Shown here piece after piece: positions 45,001 to 54,224 of a stretch of DNA of 64,000 nucleotides. The stretch is taken from contig JAEETJ010000010.1 in the NCBI GenBank assembly GCA_016290295.1, forward strand, positions 16,998 through 80,997, given 5' to 3'. The stretch is from Bacteroidales bacterium. Its GTDB lineage: Bacteria; Bacteroidota; Bacteroidia; Bacteroidales; WCHB1-69. The translations under genes and the position numbers were made by a program. Every line of letters starts with the position of its first letter. Positions within the stretch are counted from its first letter, which is position 1. Below the pieces are notes generated by a model. That model saw only the letters and a list, made by a program, of their open reading frames with translations. It was not told where the DNA came from and ran no database searches.

Positions 45001-46358
45001 TGGTAGTGAATGTAGTGGAGACTCCGGTCATTGCTCCGAATAGTGGTACTTATTATGAAGCCTTTGACGCTATCATTACTTGTGCAACTGCTGATGCAGT
45101 GATCCGTTATACTACCGATGGAACCGAACCTACCGAAACTTCAACGGTATATACAGCTCCTGTAACCATCAGCGCGAACACTACTTTGAAGGCAAAAGCT
45201 TGGAAGACTGGTATGGATGCCAGTATGGTAGTTACCGCTACTTACAACTTCCCGCCCGAAGTGGCCAATATCGCCGCTTTCAAGGCTGCCAGCACTGCCA
45301 CCAACAACACGGTTTACAAGATTGCTGGTGATGTAACCTACGTCTTCCGCAGCGGCAGATATATGTTTGTTGAAGATGCCTCCGCAGCATTGTTGATTTA
45401 TGACAACAGTACTCCTGTTATCACTACCACATATAACGAAGGTGATGTGATTAGTGGTGGTGTTTTCGGTTCATATACACTGTACAATGGTATGGTTGAA
45501 ATGGTACCTGCTCGCAATACCGCTGAAGCTACAGGCACTCCTGTGACCATTACACCTATGGTGGCTACCATCCCGACTTTGGTGTCACAGTACAGCACGC
45601 TCGAAAGTCGTTTGGTGACCATCGAGAACGTGACCTTTATCGGTAACAAGAAGTTTGTCAATGGAACTGACACCCTGCAATATTACAACCGTTTCAGCTC
45701 AATCACCGATGATCCTGAAGCTGGCGAAACAGGTTCTATCACTGGTTTCTTGGCTAATTACAATGGTCAGGTACAGCTCTATCCACGTGACGACAATGAC
45801 TTCGCTACCCAGACGATGGAGCAGGTGGCTACACCGGTAATTACTGCAGATCCTTCAACACACCCTGAAGGATATCCTGAAAATGTATTTGAAAATATTG
45901 TTCACATTAGTATCACTTGTGCCACAGAAGGTGCTACAATTTATTATTCTGTTGAAGGAACTCAGTTTTTCGATGTTGAAAATGCATTATATACTGACGC
46001 TTTTGATTTGTATTGGCCCGATAATCCAACGGTGAGGGCTTATGCGGTAAAGGAAGGAATGATAGATAGTGAGGTTGCATCTGAAAGTTTTCAGCTTATA
46101 CTTTTGGACATTCGTGATGCACAACAGCAGTCTGTGAGCATCTATCCCAACCCGACTGATGGTAATGTGACTTTGGATTTGTCAGGACTGAACGCTAAGA
46201 CGGTTGAACTGTTCTCCATGAACGGCCAGCTGCTGAACACTGTGGTGCCTACTAATGAGACCATGACCATGTCATTGAGCCAGTACGCTGCCGGCATCTA
46301 TTTCGTTCGCATTCACAGCGACAAGGGCGTAACCACCCAGAAGATTGTGAAGAAATAA
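42006..46358 (+). CDS. Large T9SS-secreted surface protein with chitobiase-like repeats, type A sorting domain
   Basis: A 1450-residue exported protein. The signal peptide ends NVFA. Chitobiase/hexosaminidase C-terminal-like modules (pattern TPxxxPxxGTYYE...ITCAT...IRYTxDG.xPT) start near residues 195, 571, 745, 1005 and 1275. OB-like blocks beginning IAAFKAA start near 275 and 1087. The module pair 195-465 recurs at 1005-1265, an internal duplication. The last 75 residues are a type A sorting domain: SIYPNPTDGNVTLDL, ELFSMNGQLL, GIYFVRI. Its export and anchoring would need PorV and PorU. No catalytic domain is recognised; an adhesin or structural role is likely. Confidence 0.88.
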   Translation: MKKFYVLKIMMAVMLTMLLTVGNVFAEKAWVKVTHTTTLSVGDSIIIAAANYDKAIGTTQNNNNRAAVNITKVGNQATFTTSVQVFVLQQSTVNGAFVLFDPDATGGYLNAPGGGNYLRTAATLPTNGSADWMITVFNNDSITIVAQNSDITQVYMRYNSGSTLFSCYGSGSSVVNAVTIYRYEEVEAATVATPAFTPNEGTYYEPQQVGITCATTGATILYTINGDNPTTNGLVYSTPLSISTTTTVKAVAFLGTDTSFVNQATYTFPTEVADIAAFKAANSSTNAVPYHIMGDVTFVFHGGAYTYVKDASAGLMIYDQNTNNPVITSTYNEGDVIPGGLLGTYTLYNGQPELIPVANPAASTQNTGTVQPIVVTMADLLANYNTYDAQLITLENVTFPNGFTGSNQTTIEQGSSSMVVYKRFPLDTTLAAGTVTNVTGFAAKYNSTIQIYPRFNADLSAAPQPAQPSMTVTLNGEQFSTLDTLQVSFDIQNFTLGTDGLLKLESEMLTAVGMQSPMYLNDQLLAAFLAQTFSPLPAGTHTVTASLVDMTMQPLTPAVSQTVTFTVTAPVAATPVISPDAGTFADSVVVTMTCATPGAQIRYTIAGEVPSATSTLYEGPFTVYSSCTVKAKAFMNNVSWEDSPVAEAAYTIVSGPTLTVDPTSLAFGPNSLTSTVNIYSASLTDPITISCNNSDFQLSATTFPANVGNTSFTITYAGFGPAFGTVTVSSGTLSAQIDLVATAQLPAPVITPASGTTDTVITVVMSDDVQGAGIGYTLDGTDPDVSSPTYNQPIILNVPGTYVVKAYAFLEGWGASDITSATYTVVAPVVPSNDTIMYSTGFEAEEGFTATQTYNSPNIVYSGAEGQQWGTYYGTPSTTDHICGAQSMQMRWYASSASNLGYTFTNFDIRNVTYVTFDAKQTNNLKLCVSYSIDGGNTYVGDSVYTLTTNRHNYRYNVSETGEYNFVRLRFAVILPDAAPSSTSRLTIDSVVVFGVPGVVVNVVETPVIAPNSGTYYEAFDAIITCATADAVIRYTTDGTEPTETSTVYTAPVTISANTTLKAKAWKTGMDASMVVTATYNFPPEVANIAAFKAASTATNNTVYKIAGDVTYVFRSGRYMFVEDASAALLIYDNSTPVITTTYNEGDVISGGVFGSYTLYNGMVEMVPARNTAEATGTPVTITPMVATIPTLVSQYSTLESRLVTIENVTFIGNKKFVNGTDTLQYYNRFSSITDDPEAGETGSITGFLANYNGQVQLYPRDDNDFATQTMEQVATPVITADPSTHPEGYPENVFENIVHISITCATEGATIYYSVEGTQFFDVENALYTDAFDLYWPDNPTVRAYAVKEGMIDSEVASESFQLILLDIRDAQQQSVSIYPNPTDGNVTLDLSGLNAKTVELFSMNGQLLNTVVPTNETMTMSLSQYAAGIYFVRIHSDKGVTTQKIVKK

Positions 46359-46366
46359 TCATCTTA

Positions 46367-46392
46367 TATAGACGGGGCATGCCCCGTCTATA
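46367..46392 (+). terminator. Perfect 26-bp palindrome, likely terminator
   Basis: A perfect inverted repeat centred on GGGGCATGCCCC starts 9 nt after the T9SS cargo gene's stop codon. The G+C-rich core would form a very stable hairpin. There is only a weak T tract after it, so it may also be a mobile palindromic unit. Confidence 0.6.
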
Positions 46393-46465
46393 CTTATTTT
46401 CGAAAAATACAGATATTTGTGGAGATGCGATCAATCACATCTCCACATTTTTAATTAACAGGCAA

Positions 46466-46556
46466 TAGTATAATTAATCAATTTGCTAATTAACTAATTT
46501 GTACATTTGCTAATTATAATTGGCACATTAGCACATTGTCTCATTAGCACATTAAT
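46466..46556. repeat. Tandem word repeat, family A
   Basis: Words TTTGCTAATTA, GGCACATTAGCACATTG and CTCATTAGCACATTAA lie between the palindrome and the wbqC-like stop codon and reach into the last codons. Confidence 0.7.
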
Positions 46557-47152
46557 CTGTTTCCTTCATTGAAAAGGAAGTCAACGATGGAGAGGTTGGG
46601 CACAAAACCAAGGCGGTCTTCGAAAATCTGGGTGTAGGTTTGGTGTTGAAACGGGTAATCCGTTTTGTGACAACGTTTGGGGTGTATCGCATTACGCAGG
46701 TCGTTAATATCATCCCTTTGCGTGTAATCGGCAATAAACTCATTGGTGCGCTGAGCTTGGAAATCGTGCCCGAAAAGTTTCATAATAACCTGCATCAGCT
46801 CCAAGTTGAAATCAAAGAGAAATTCGTATTTTTTTTCGTAAAAAGGTCTGATATAATCTTGAAAATAAAGAAAATACGGACTTCCACTATAGGCGGTGTC
46901 TATGCTTTTCCAATGCAATCGCTGCCAGGGCATGGCATAATCGATGCAGACATCCAAAATGGGCATTTTGGAAGAAACATGTACCACAGGAATGGAAAGC
47001 ACTTGCACGCCATTGGCCGTGGCAATCAGGGCCCGGTTGCGGTACGATTGCTTGATATAATGCTCGCAAACCTCCAGTGTTACCGGCTCTTGCAGGCATT
47101 TTAGCATGTATTCAATAGGTGGCAAATACGCCGTAGATAATAGAGTGGTCAT
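46544..47152 (-). CDS. WbqC-like family protein
   Basis: A 202-residue protein: STAYLPPIEYM at the N-terminus, then HYIKQSYRNRALIATANG, IDYAMPWQRLHWKSIDTAYSGSPYF and YEFLFDFNLELM. These match the WbqC family, which occurs in glycan loci and elsewhere and has no settled reaction. The SYRNR and W-x-LHWKSI segments are the conserved core. The true start is the ATG at 47152; the frame stays open to 47620 but that would overlap clpC. It is divergent from clpC, with a TATTTTTG box 18 nt upstream. Confidence 0.8.
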   Translation of the reverse strand: MTTLLSTAYLPPIEYMLKCLQEPVTLEVCEHYIKQSYRNRALIATANGVQVLSIPVVHVSSKMPILDVCIDYAMPWQRLHWKSIDTAYSGSPYFLYFQDYIRPFYEKKYEFLFDFNLELMQVIMKLFGHDFQAQRTNEFIADYTQRDDINDLRNAIHPKRCHKTDYPFQHQTYTQIFEDRLGFVPNLSIVDFLFNEGNRLMC

Positions 47153-47169
47153 CGTTCTTTTTTCGCTTG

Positions 47170-47177
47170 CAAAAATA
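47170..47177 (-). promoter_or_regulatory. -7 promoter box for the wbqC-like gene
   Basis: TATTTTTG on the minus strand, 17 nt before the ATG at 47152. Confidence 0.5.
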
Positions 47178-47185
47178 GTAAATTT

Positions 47186-47224
47186 AATTAGCACATTAGC
47201 ACATTGTCTAATTAGCACATTAAA
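47186..47224. repeat. Tandem word repeat, family A
   Basis: AATTAGCACATTAGCACATT and a second copy lie between the divergent wbqC-like and clpC promoter boxes. Confidence 0.65.
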
Positions 47225-47232
47225 AAAATTCG

Positions 47233-47240
47233 TATCTTTG
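47233..47240 (+). promoter_or_regulatory. -7 promoter box for clpC
   Basis: TATCTTTG, 16 nt before the clpC ATG. No -33 TTTG at the usual distance. Confidence 0.55.
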
Positions 47241-47255
47241 CAAAAAATTATTATC

Positions 47256-49772
47256 ATGGAGGTAAAGTATTCTGAAGAACTGAAAACCGCTATTGAAGAG
47301 GCTAAGAATATTGCGTTGACCAATAAGTCGCAATCGGTGGGTATCGAGCACATAGTGGTGGCATTGTTGAAATATGACCAATATACGGAACTGCAGCAAT
47401 TATTCGATGTGTTCAAAATCAATAAAGTCAATATCCGCGCTAAACTGGAGGAACTGATAGAAAAAGATGAGAACAAGACCGAAATGGCTGCGGAAAATAT
47501 GAAATTGAATGTGCAGGCAGAAAACACTTTAAGACGCGCATTCCTGTTGGCTCGTGAATTTAGAAGTGAAATCGTGGAAGCCCAACATTTTGTGTTGGCA
47601 ATCTTGCGCGATAATGGCAACGAGGTGAACAGTGTGGTGAAGATGTTGCTGAAACGGGCAGGAATGTCCTATGACTCTTTGGCATCGGAAATGCGCCACG
47701 AATCACGGCATACAGAAGATACGCCCATGTCGGCAGGTACCGATGATTATGATGATGACGATGACCGCCGCGGCAGTACGCGCTCAACAAAGGGCGCCAA
47801 AGCTTCGGCTACTCCCATGTTGGATAGCTTCGGCAAGGACCTGACGCGTTATGCTGCAGAAGGAAAGTTGGACACCATTGTGGGACGTGAAAAGGAATTG
47901 GAGCGTATTGCCCAGATTCTTAGCCGTCGTAAGAAAAACAACCCTGTGCTCATTGGCGAGCCAGGTGTTGGTAAATCAGCCATCGCTGAGGGATTGGCCC
48001 TGAGGATAGTGCAAGGCAAGGTGTCGCGCACCCTGCATGGTAAGCGTGTGGTCAGCTTGGATATGGCATCTTTGGTGGCCGGTACCAAGTACCGCGGCCA
48101 GTTTGAGGAGCGTATCAAAACTATCCTCACCGAGTTGGAGAAAAATCCGAATGTCATCCTTTTTATCGATGAGTTGCATACCATGGTGGGCGCTGGTGGC
48201 TCTCCCGGCAGCCTCGATGCCTCTAATATGTTCAAGCCTGCTTTGGCCCGTGGAGAACTGCAGTGCATCGGTGCTACCACCCTTGACGAGTATCGCCAGT
48301 ATATCGAGAAAGACGGGGCATTGGAACGCCGTTTCCAGAAAATCATGCTGGAGCCGACCACTCCGGAAGAGACTGTCGTCATTCTGAATAATATCAAGGA
48401 TAAATACGAAGACCACCATTTGGTGCGTTTCTCCGATGAGGCATTGCAGGCCTGTGTCAGCCTCACCAACCGTTATATTACAGACCGCTGTCTGCCCGAC
48501 AAGGCCATCGATGCCTTGGATGAGGCTGGCTCGCGTGTGCATTTGCAGAATATCAAAATTCCAGAGGAACTGATTCAGCTGGAAAAGGAAATAGAGCAGT
48601 ATAACCAACTGAAAAACGACGCCATCAAAGAGCAGCAATACAATGCTGCCGCAGGTTATCGTGACAAAATCAAGGAGTTGGATTCCCGTCTGGCGGATAT
48701 GAAACGCGAGTGGGAGGAAAAAGAGGATTTGGAACGCCCGACGGTGACGGAAGAGCATGTGGCAGAAGTGATTGCCATGATGACAGGAGTGCCTGTGCAG
48801 CGTATTGCCAAGAATGAGGGCGAGCGACTGATGAAGATGGCAGATGAGTTGCAAGGCAAGGTCATCGGTCAGGATAACGCTATTGTCAAAATTGCCAAGG
48901 CTATACGTCGTAATCGCGCTGGACTGAAAGACCCCAACAAACCGATTGGAACCTTCATTTTCTTGGGTCCTACTGGTGTGGGTAAAACCTATCTGGCTAA
49001 GGTGTTGGCAGAGTATCTCTTTGATTCTCAGGAGTCTATTGTCCGTATCGACATGAGCGAGTACATGGAGAAACATACGGTTTCCCGTTTGATAGGTGCG
49101 CCTCCGGGATATGTGGGTTATGAAGAGGGCGGTCAGTTGACCGAGAAAATCCGCCGCAAGCCTTATTCTATCGTGCTCCTCGATGAGATTGAAAAAGCTC
49201 ACCACGACATCTATAATGTTCTGTTACAGGTGTTTGACGATGGTCAATTAACCGATGGTATCGGACGTAAGGTGGATTTCAGAAACACCATCATCATCAT
49301 GACCTCCAATATCGGTTCTCGAGAACTGAAGGATTTTGGCACGGGTGTGGGTTTCAACACCTCTGCCACCGATGCGGCCAAGGATAAGGTGGCGCAGGGT
49401 ATTTTGGAAAATGCCCTGAAGCGCACTTTTGCCCCTGAATTTTTGAATCGTATTGATGATATCATCTATTTCAACAGTTTGGAAAAACCTGATATTATCA
49501 AAATTATTGATATTGAGTTACTTAAGGTACTGAAGCGTGTGCAAGCCATGGGTTTGGAGGTGGAAGTGACCGAAAAAGCCAAGGACATTCTGGCCAATCA
49601 AGGCTGGGATGCCAATTATGGTGCCCGTCCGCTGAAACGTGCCATCCAAAAGAATGTGGAGGACGTGCTGGCGGAGGAAATCCTGATGCAGTCGTTCCCC
49701 GAAGGAACCAAGGTGTTGTTGGACTATGATGATGTGAAAGAAGAAATGTTTGTAAAGAAGCAGGATGAATAG
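47256..49772 (+). CDS. clpC: ATP-dependent Clp protease ATP-binding subunit ClpC
   Basis: An 838-residue AAA+ unfoldase that feeds proteins to ClpP. Order: Clp-N repeats (about 1-150, VGIEHIVVALL and EAQHFVLAIL), an acidic linker, AAA-1 with GEPGVGKSA, a middle region with a UVR-like segment (YNAAAGYRDKIKEL), AAA-2 with GPTGVGKT and the C-terminal D2-small domain. I start at the ATG at 47256 (MEVKYSEEL), since longer frames run across the promoter box. The membrane-protein gene begins inside its last codons. Confidence 0.95.
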   Translation: MEVKYSEELKTAIEEAKNIALTNKSQSVGIEHIVVALLKYDQYTELQQLFDVFKINKVNIRAKLEELIEKDENKTEMAAENMKLNVQAENTLRRAFLLAREFRSEIVEAQHFVLAILRDNGNEVNSVVKMLLKRAGMSYDSLASEMRHESRHTEDTPMSAGTDDYDDDDDRRGSTRSTKGAKASATPMLDSFGKDLTRYAAEGKLDTIVGREKELERIAQILSRRKKNNPVLIGEPGVGKSAIAEGLALRIVQGKVSRTLHGKRVVSLDMASLVAGTKYRGQFEERIKTILTELEKNPNVILFIDELHTMVGAGGSPGSLDASNMFKPALARGELQCIGATTLDEYRQYIEKDGALERRFQKIMLEPTTPEETVVILNNIKDKYEDHHLVRFSDEALQACVSLTNRYITDRCLPDKAIDALDEAGSRVHLQNIKIPEELIQLEKEIEQYNQLKNDAIKEQQYNAAAGYRDKIKELDSRLADMKREWEEKEDLERPTVTEEHVAEVIAMMTGVPVQRIAKNEGERLMKMADELQGKVIGQDNAIVKIAKAIRRNRAGLKDPNKPIGTFIFLGPTGVGKTYLAKVLAEYLFDSQESIVRIDMSEYMEKHTVSRLIGAPPGYVGYEEGGQLTEKIRRKPYSIVLLDEIEKAHHDIYNVLLQVFDDGQLTDGIGRKVDFRNTIIIMTSNIGSRELKDFGTGVGFNTSATDAAKDKVAQGILENALKRTFAPEFLNRIDDIIYFNSLEKPDIIKIIDIELLKVLKRVQAMGLEVEVTEKAKDILANQGWDANYGARPLKRAIQKNVEDVLAEEILMQSFPEGTKVLLDYDDVKEEMFVKKQDE

Positions 49773-51657
49773 GATGCTGAAAATATGGTGGCGGAAGCTT
49801 GTCCTTATTGCGAAGGGAATCTTCCATTGGTTTTATCCTTATCCTATTTTTGAGGAGGAACCGATGGAGTTCCGTTTTGTCAATATTCGTCGCCCAAAGG
49901 TCCGTTATGACATAAAACACAGTTTCTTCTCGTTCACCATCAAGACCAAAGACGATGGGTTCAAGTATGCTTTTTTTATCTTTATTTTGGCATTGCTTTT
50001 CCTGATGCCGTATTTCAGTCGCAATGTGGGCATTTCCACACGCGAGTGGCAGCAAAACGAGTATTCTGAAGCTGTATATAAGTATTATCAGACAGGGGAT
50101 GAAACCTTTAAGACGATGCCGCAGTATGTCACCAAAGGACAGACCATGGATATATTGCTGGTGTCGGTAACCCATGCGTTAGGCTTTAAGAATATTTTCC
50201 GCTTTAAACATCGTCTGTCGGCCCTTTTGGGTTGGATGTTGATCCTCATAATCAGTTTGTTTTTTGCAAAGAATATCAGTTGGCGCAGTGCCTTTTTCTG
50301 TGCGGTACTGATGTTTTGCACACCACGATGGCTGGGTTATACTTTCGGCAACTTCAACGACACCCTATTCGCCTTGGCGTTTTTCTTCACGCTGATGCAG
50401 ATTTGGCAGTTCTGTTACGAATTCCCCTTAATCAGGTGGATACGGGTGTTGGCTATCTTTTTAGGCATTGTGTTGGCTACCACTACATCTCTGAGTGGTT
50501 TTTCCTTGTGCTTTTTCTTCTTCTTTTTCTCGCTAATCTATTTTGTGGTGAAAAATCCCATAAAGAAATTCTTTACGGGACAGTATTGGGTATCGCTGCT
50601 TACTTTGGTGATGATAGTGGGAGGAGTGTATTTGCTGGTGATTCTGGCCAATGTCATTCTTTCGCCGGGCTTTCGTATCCGTGATTTGAACAATAGTGAC
50701 AATTTCATCCAGATGTTTGTGGCCACATCCCAGCAGTTGCCTCAGTTTTTTGATGGACGCATGATCAGCATCGAGGAAAATCCTGTCAGTTATGTGTTCA
50801 AGTATATCTTTATCACTACGCCTTTTGTGGTGATTTTCGGACTGTTTTTTTATATCATATTCTTCAGAACCATTTTAAAGGGGATTTCTTTGTTTGCCAC
50901 CTTCGCATTGATTGTCACCACTTTGTATATGTTCTTTGCCTTTTCTTCCAAATATGTAGGCTCTGATATTATTTGCTCGGTGATGTTCATGCTCTTGCCT
51001 TTGATTATTATGATCTCCACTTTGGGCTATGAGGCTGTGTTGTGGAAAGTGGACGATCGTTACACCAATGCAGTGATTGTGGCTATGGCTTTCTTCCTGA
51101 CTTGTTTACCCTTACGACATATCATTTTCAACCGTCCTTTGACGCTGTGCTATTTCAATGAGGTATCGGGTGGAATCCATAATGCCGCTGACCGATATAG
51201 CCTGGATGTAAATTACCAGTCATCAAAAGTGGCAGAACAGTGGTTTACCCAGTATTATACGGCACAGCAAGATAGCTTGTTGGCACATAAGAAACAGCGA
51301 CAGGACCAGCTTCGTGCACAACTCGATTCTATGGGCATATATAACCAGTACGATTCGCTGCTTTATGTAATCAGAATGGATACTGCTGATGTCTATACCA
51401 ATGGAAATGAGGCATTCTGCAGCTCATTGGCGGAGGATAATCCGACTTTGAGGGTTTATCATGCGGAAGTACATTCCTTGGAGGAACTGGAAGGCGATTA
51501 TTATATTCTGTTTGGCAACCGGACAGGACTCTTTAAGCAAATTGACAGTGCATTCTATACGATTGATCTAGAGAGAGTTCCTATTGTTTCTTTTTTTAAG
51601 AAAGAAAAAAATATAAATAAAATGCAACAAAAAAACGATTTTGCCGTCTATGAATAA
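49765..51657 (+). CDS. Polytopic membrane protein, GT-C-like
   Basis: A 630-residue protein with a basic cytoplasmic N-terminus, a first helix near 70-90 followed by an extracytoplasmic loop, about ten more hydrophobic segments and a soluble C-terminal domain of about 170 residues. The Phe-rich helices and long loop after the first helix (YYQTGDETFKTMPQYVTKGQ) resemble GT-C or GT39-like glycosyltransferases of the inner membrane. It overlaps clpC by 8 bp. I do not recognise a specific family, and no acidic catalytic pair is certain. Confidence 0.5.
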   Translation: MNRMLKIWWRKLVLIAKGIFHWFYPYPIFEEEPMEFRFVNIRRPKVRYDIKHSFFSFTIKTKDDGFKYAFFIFILALLFLMPYFSRNVGISTREWQQNEYSEAVYKYYQTGDETFKTMPQYVTKGQTMDILLVSVTHALGFKNIFRFKHRLSALLGWMLILIISLFFAKNISWRSAFFCAVLMFCTPRWLGYTFGNFNDTLFALAFFFTLMQIWQFCYEFPLIRWIRVLAIFLGIVLATTTSLSGFSLCFFFFFFSLIYFVVKNPIKKFFTGQYWVSLLTLVMIVGGVYLLVILANVILSPGFRIRDLNNSDNFIQMFVATSQQLPQFFDGRMISIEENPVSYVFKYIFITTPFVVIFGLFFYIIFFRTILKGISLFATFALIVTTLYMFFAFSSKYVGSDIICSVMFMLLPLIIMISTLGYEAVLWKVDDRYTNAVIVAMAFFLTCLPLRHIIFNRPLTLCYFNEVSGGIHNAADRYSLDVNYQSSKVAEQWFTQYYTAQQDSLLAHKKQRQDQLRAQLDSMGIYNQYDSLLYVIRMDTADVYTNGNEAFCSSLAEDNPTLRVYHAEVHSLEELEGDYYILFGNRTGLFKQIDSAFYTIDLERVPIVSFFKKEKNINKMQQKNDFAVYE

Positions 51658-51703
51658 AGTAAGGAAGTTTTGAATGAAAAAATAAATATAAAATCAAATA
51701 ACT

Positions 51704-54055
51704 ATGAAAAAAATTTTTTGTTTGATGTTTAGTTTGCTGGCTTGTGGCATGGTAAGTGGTCAGCAAGTTGTCAATGGAGTTCTTCAAGGTTCTCCCCGAA
51801 GTTTTATGTTTTTGCCCACAACACCTCCTGCAGGAGGCTGGGACAATTCATGGGTAAAACCCAGTTATGAGGGTTCTGGTTCGGGAAGTACCTTTAACTG
51901 GACTAATCACATGGGTGCTGATATGGGTTCGAATTTTACCCATCGTTTTATCATAGGTACGGCAGACTCTACCTATTCTCCCACTAACGACTATTGTTTC
52001 AGAGGTCAGATGGGTAGTAATCAGTACAACAAGCCGATTCTGGCGGAAGCATGGAATTCTGACCGTTATCCTGGTACCTATGTGGATACGGTGATACAAA
52101 TGGGTAAGGTGGGTCCCAATGGACAAGACCCGTCGGGTTGTTATGCCCAGCAGATCATTTATTCTTTTGTGCCTGATACCATTAATCCTGTGTTGTTGTT
52201 GAATTTCGCTTTCGTTACCGAAGACGGTCAGCATACTTATACATCAAATCCGGCAGTGGAATTTACAGTGTTGAATCACAGCACCAATTACTCCAGCAAT
52301 ACCAGTTACTTGCCGTTGGGAAATTATGATGCCACTCACCCGTATTCCAGATTCTGGTATAGAACCCCGTCAGGTTCCAGCCATAGTCCGGAAGACCCGG
52401 AAAATACTCCTGTAAACTCAGCACCTGAGTATATTCCTGTTCACAGTAGCTGTCCTATCCAAAACTCTGGCCGTCCAGTGGTGACTTATCCCTACACCAT
52501 TGTGGCCTACGACTTGTCGCAGCAGGCCAGAGCTCATCAGGCCGTGGATTTCCGTGTAAGAGTTAACTCTTGTACCTCCCGTTTCCATTGGGCATATTGC
52601 TATTTTACAGCTAAGATGATTCCCGCGAAACTTCAGGTGAAATATTGTGGTGGTGACTCCCTGTTGCTGAGTGTACCATGGGGATTCGATGAAAGTGATC
52701 CCACTTCATATCAGTGGTTTACGGGAACAGATTCAGCACATGCCACTCAGTGGATAGACCCGGATGATCCTAGTGCTGCAGGCGTTTTTCAAGGAAGTAC
52801 GAAATATAACCCGATTATGCAGCCGAATCCTGCTAAACCATATTACAAATGTACGGTTGTTTCCTATACTGGTATTCCGTTTACATACGAGGCAACTGTT
52901 AATTACTATGACTTGAAACCGTCTTTTACGTTGGAACCGAAAGCTCTCACTGATGGGAAAAATTGTGACCTGGGAATCGTGTTGCACAATACCAGTCAGA
53001 TCGGTGTAATCACTCCGGATGGAAACGGCGGTGTGGATACTACATGGCAGAATTTGGAATTGAATCCGGAACAGTGTACTTGGGATTTTGGTGATGGCAC
53101 TCCTGTGGTTCATGGCTTTGAACCGGAACATATTTATGCACAACCAGGAACTTATACGGTGTCATTATACATTGAAGACTATGAGCGAGTTTGTAAATCT
53201 ACGACGATAGATACGACCATAACCTTCTATGCGGAATATACTGAACCACAATATGCTGAAGATGAAGTGACTACTTGTGAGGGTAAACTGCCTTATTTCT
53301 ATAAGCCGGAACTTTTTGGCTATGATAATGTGACCACCAGATGGGATTTGAATGCGGTGGGTGTTCGTCAAGTGAATTATTCAAATGCCTTGGATCAGTT
53401 CCACATTAGAGCATGGAATGGCTGCGACAGTATTGTGAGAGTCAATTTCGATGTGTTGACTCCTGCGGTGACCATCTCCCAGGTTGGCGATTTCTGCGAC
53501 AGTGCGCAGACTACACTGGTGGCCAATGCAAGCAATGTACAGGAGGACGCTGTGCAATATGAATGGACATTTATGGATTCAGTTATGAGTAATACACAGG
53601 AAATGTTGGCTATCAGCGATGGTACGTATTCTGTACATATCGTGGATGGTTCAACAGAATGTGAGGCATCAACTTCTTTCAAGATTGATCCCTGTGTGCC
53701 CAATATTTTCCTGCCGAACTGTATCACTCCGACTAGAAGTAAAAACGAAGGCCCTGTACAGAACGACTATTTCTATCTTGACCAATTTGTACTGAGATTT
53801 ATCACCGAAGTGAAGTTTATGGTATATTCCCGCAACGGTGAACAAGTGTGCTATTACGAAGGACGTAAGGATGCAGAAGGTAAATTCTTCCCTCCAACTC
53901 CCTATGCTAACCTTCCTGAAGAAATGAATGGTCGTCTGGTATTGTGGGATGGTACGGTCAATGGTCGCGTTATAGATGGTACCTACGTATATACCCTGTG
54001 GATTGTCAGCGGCGGACAGTCTTTCCTGTATAAAGGCAAGCTGGCGGTAATGTAG
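51704..54055 (+). CDS. T9SS-secreted PKD-domain protein, type B sorting domain
   Basis: A 783-residue exported protein. The signal peptide ends VSG with Gln as the next residue. A PKD domain at about 440-510 is marked by WDFGDGTP and PGTYTVSLYI. The C-terminus is a type B (gliding-motility-type) sorting domain: IFLPNCITP, VYSRNGEQV, WDGTVNGRVIDGTYVYTLWI. Type B cargo usually needs a PorP/SprF-family partner; porP is in this window at 28212-29225. The middle is rich in aromatic and Asn/Thr residues. Function beyond surface display is unknown. Confidence 0.85.
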   Translation: MKKIFCLMFSLLACGMVSGQQVVNGVLQGSPRSFMFLPTTPPAGGWDNSWVKPSYEGSGSGSTFNWTNHMGADMGSNFTHRFIIGTADSTYSPTNDYCFRGQMGSNQYNKPILAEAWNSDRYPGTYVDTVIQMGKVGPNGQDPSGCYAQQIIYSFVPDTINPVLLLNFAFVTEDGQHTYTSNPAVEFTVLNHSTNYSSNTSYLPLGNYDATHPYSRFWYRTPSGSSHSPEDPENTPVNSAPEYIPVHSSCPIQNSGRPVVTYPYTIVAYDLSQQARAHQAVDFRVRVNSCTSRFHWAYCYFTAKMIPAKLQVKYCGGDSLLLSVPWGFDESDPTSYQWFTGTDSAHATQWIDPDDPSAAGVFQGSTKYNPIMQPNPAKPYYKCTVVSYTGIPFTYEATVNYYDLKPSFTLEPKALTDGKNCDLGIVLHNTSQIGVITPDGNGGVDTTWQNLELNPEQCTWDFGDGTPVVHGFEPEHIYAQPGTYTVSLYIEDYERVCKSTTIDTTITFYAEYTEPQYAEDEVTTCEGKLPYFYKPELFGYDNVTTRWDLNAVGVRQVNYSNALDQFHIRAWNGCDSIVRVNFDVLTPAVTISQVGDFCDSAQTTLVANASNVQEDAVQYEWTFMDSVMSNTQEMLAISDGTYSVHIVDGSTECEASTSFKIDPCVPNIFLPNCITPTRSKNEGPVQNDYFYLDQFVLRFITEVKFMVYSRNGEQVCYYEGRKDAEGKFFPPTPYANLPEEMNGRLVLWDGTVNGRVIDGTYVYTLWIVSGGQSFLYKGKLAVM

Positions 54056-54057
54056 TA

Positions 54058-54183
54058 ATGTTAATTAGCAAATTAGTTAATTAGCAAATTAGCAAATTAA
54101 TAAATGTGCCAATGAATTAATTCAAAATCCAAATTAAAATTCCCCTTCTATTAGAAGGGGTGGCCGAAGGCCGGGGTAGTGAC
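54058..54183. repeat. Family A repeat plus two stacked hairpins (family E)
   Basis: TTAGCAAATTAG words at 54061-54105 are followed by a 9-bp stem CCCCTTCTA/TAGAAGGGG (54142-54160) and a GGCC-gaa-GGCC hairpin (54162-54172). The hairpins could terminate the preceding gene, but no T tract follows. No gene in this gap. Confidence 0.7.
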
Positions 54184-54224
54184 ATAAATACACATACTAA
54201 GCCTTCATTTCTAATATGATTCTA

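Noticed and set aside
47153..47620. N-terminal extension of the wbqC-like gene
   Set aside because: The extra 156 residues overlap clpC and its promoter, and the family fold starts at the ATG at 47152.
47976..49205. A 409-codon open frame on the minus strand
   Set aside because: It lies fully inside clpC, whose AAA motifs and reading frame are certain. The antisense frame shows no motif and is a codon-bias shadow.
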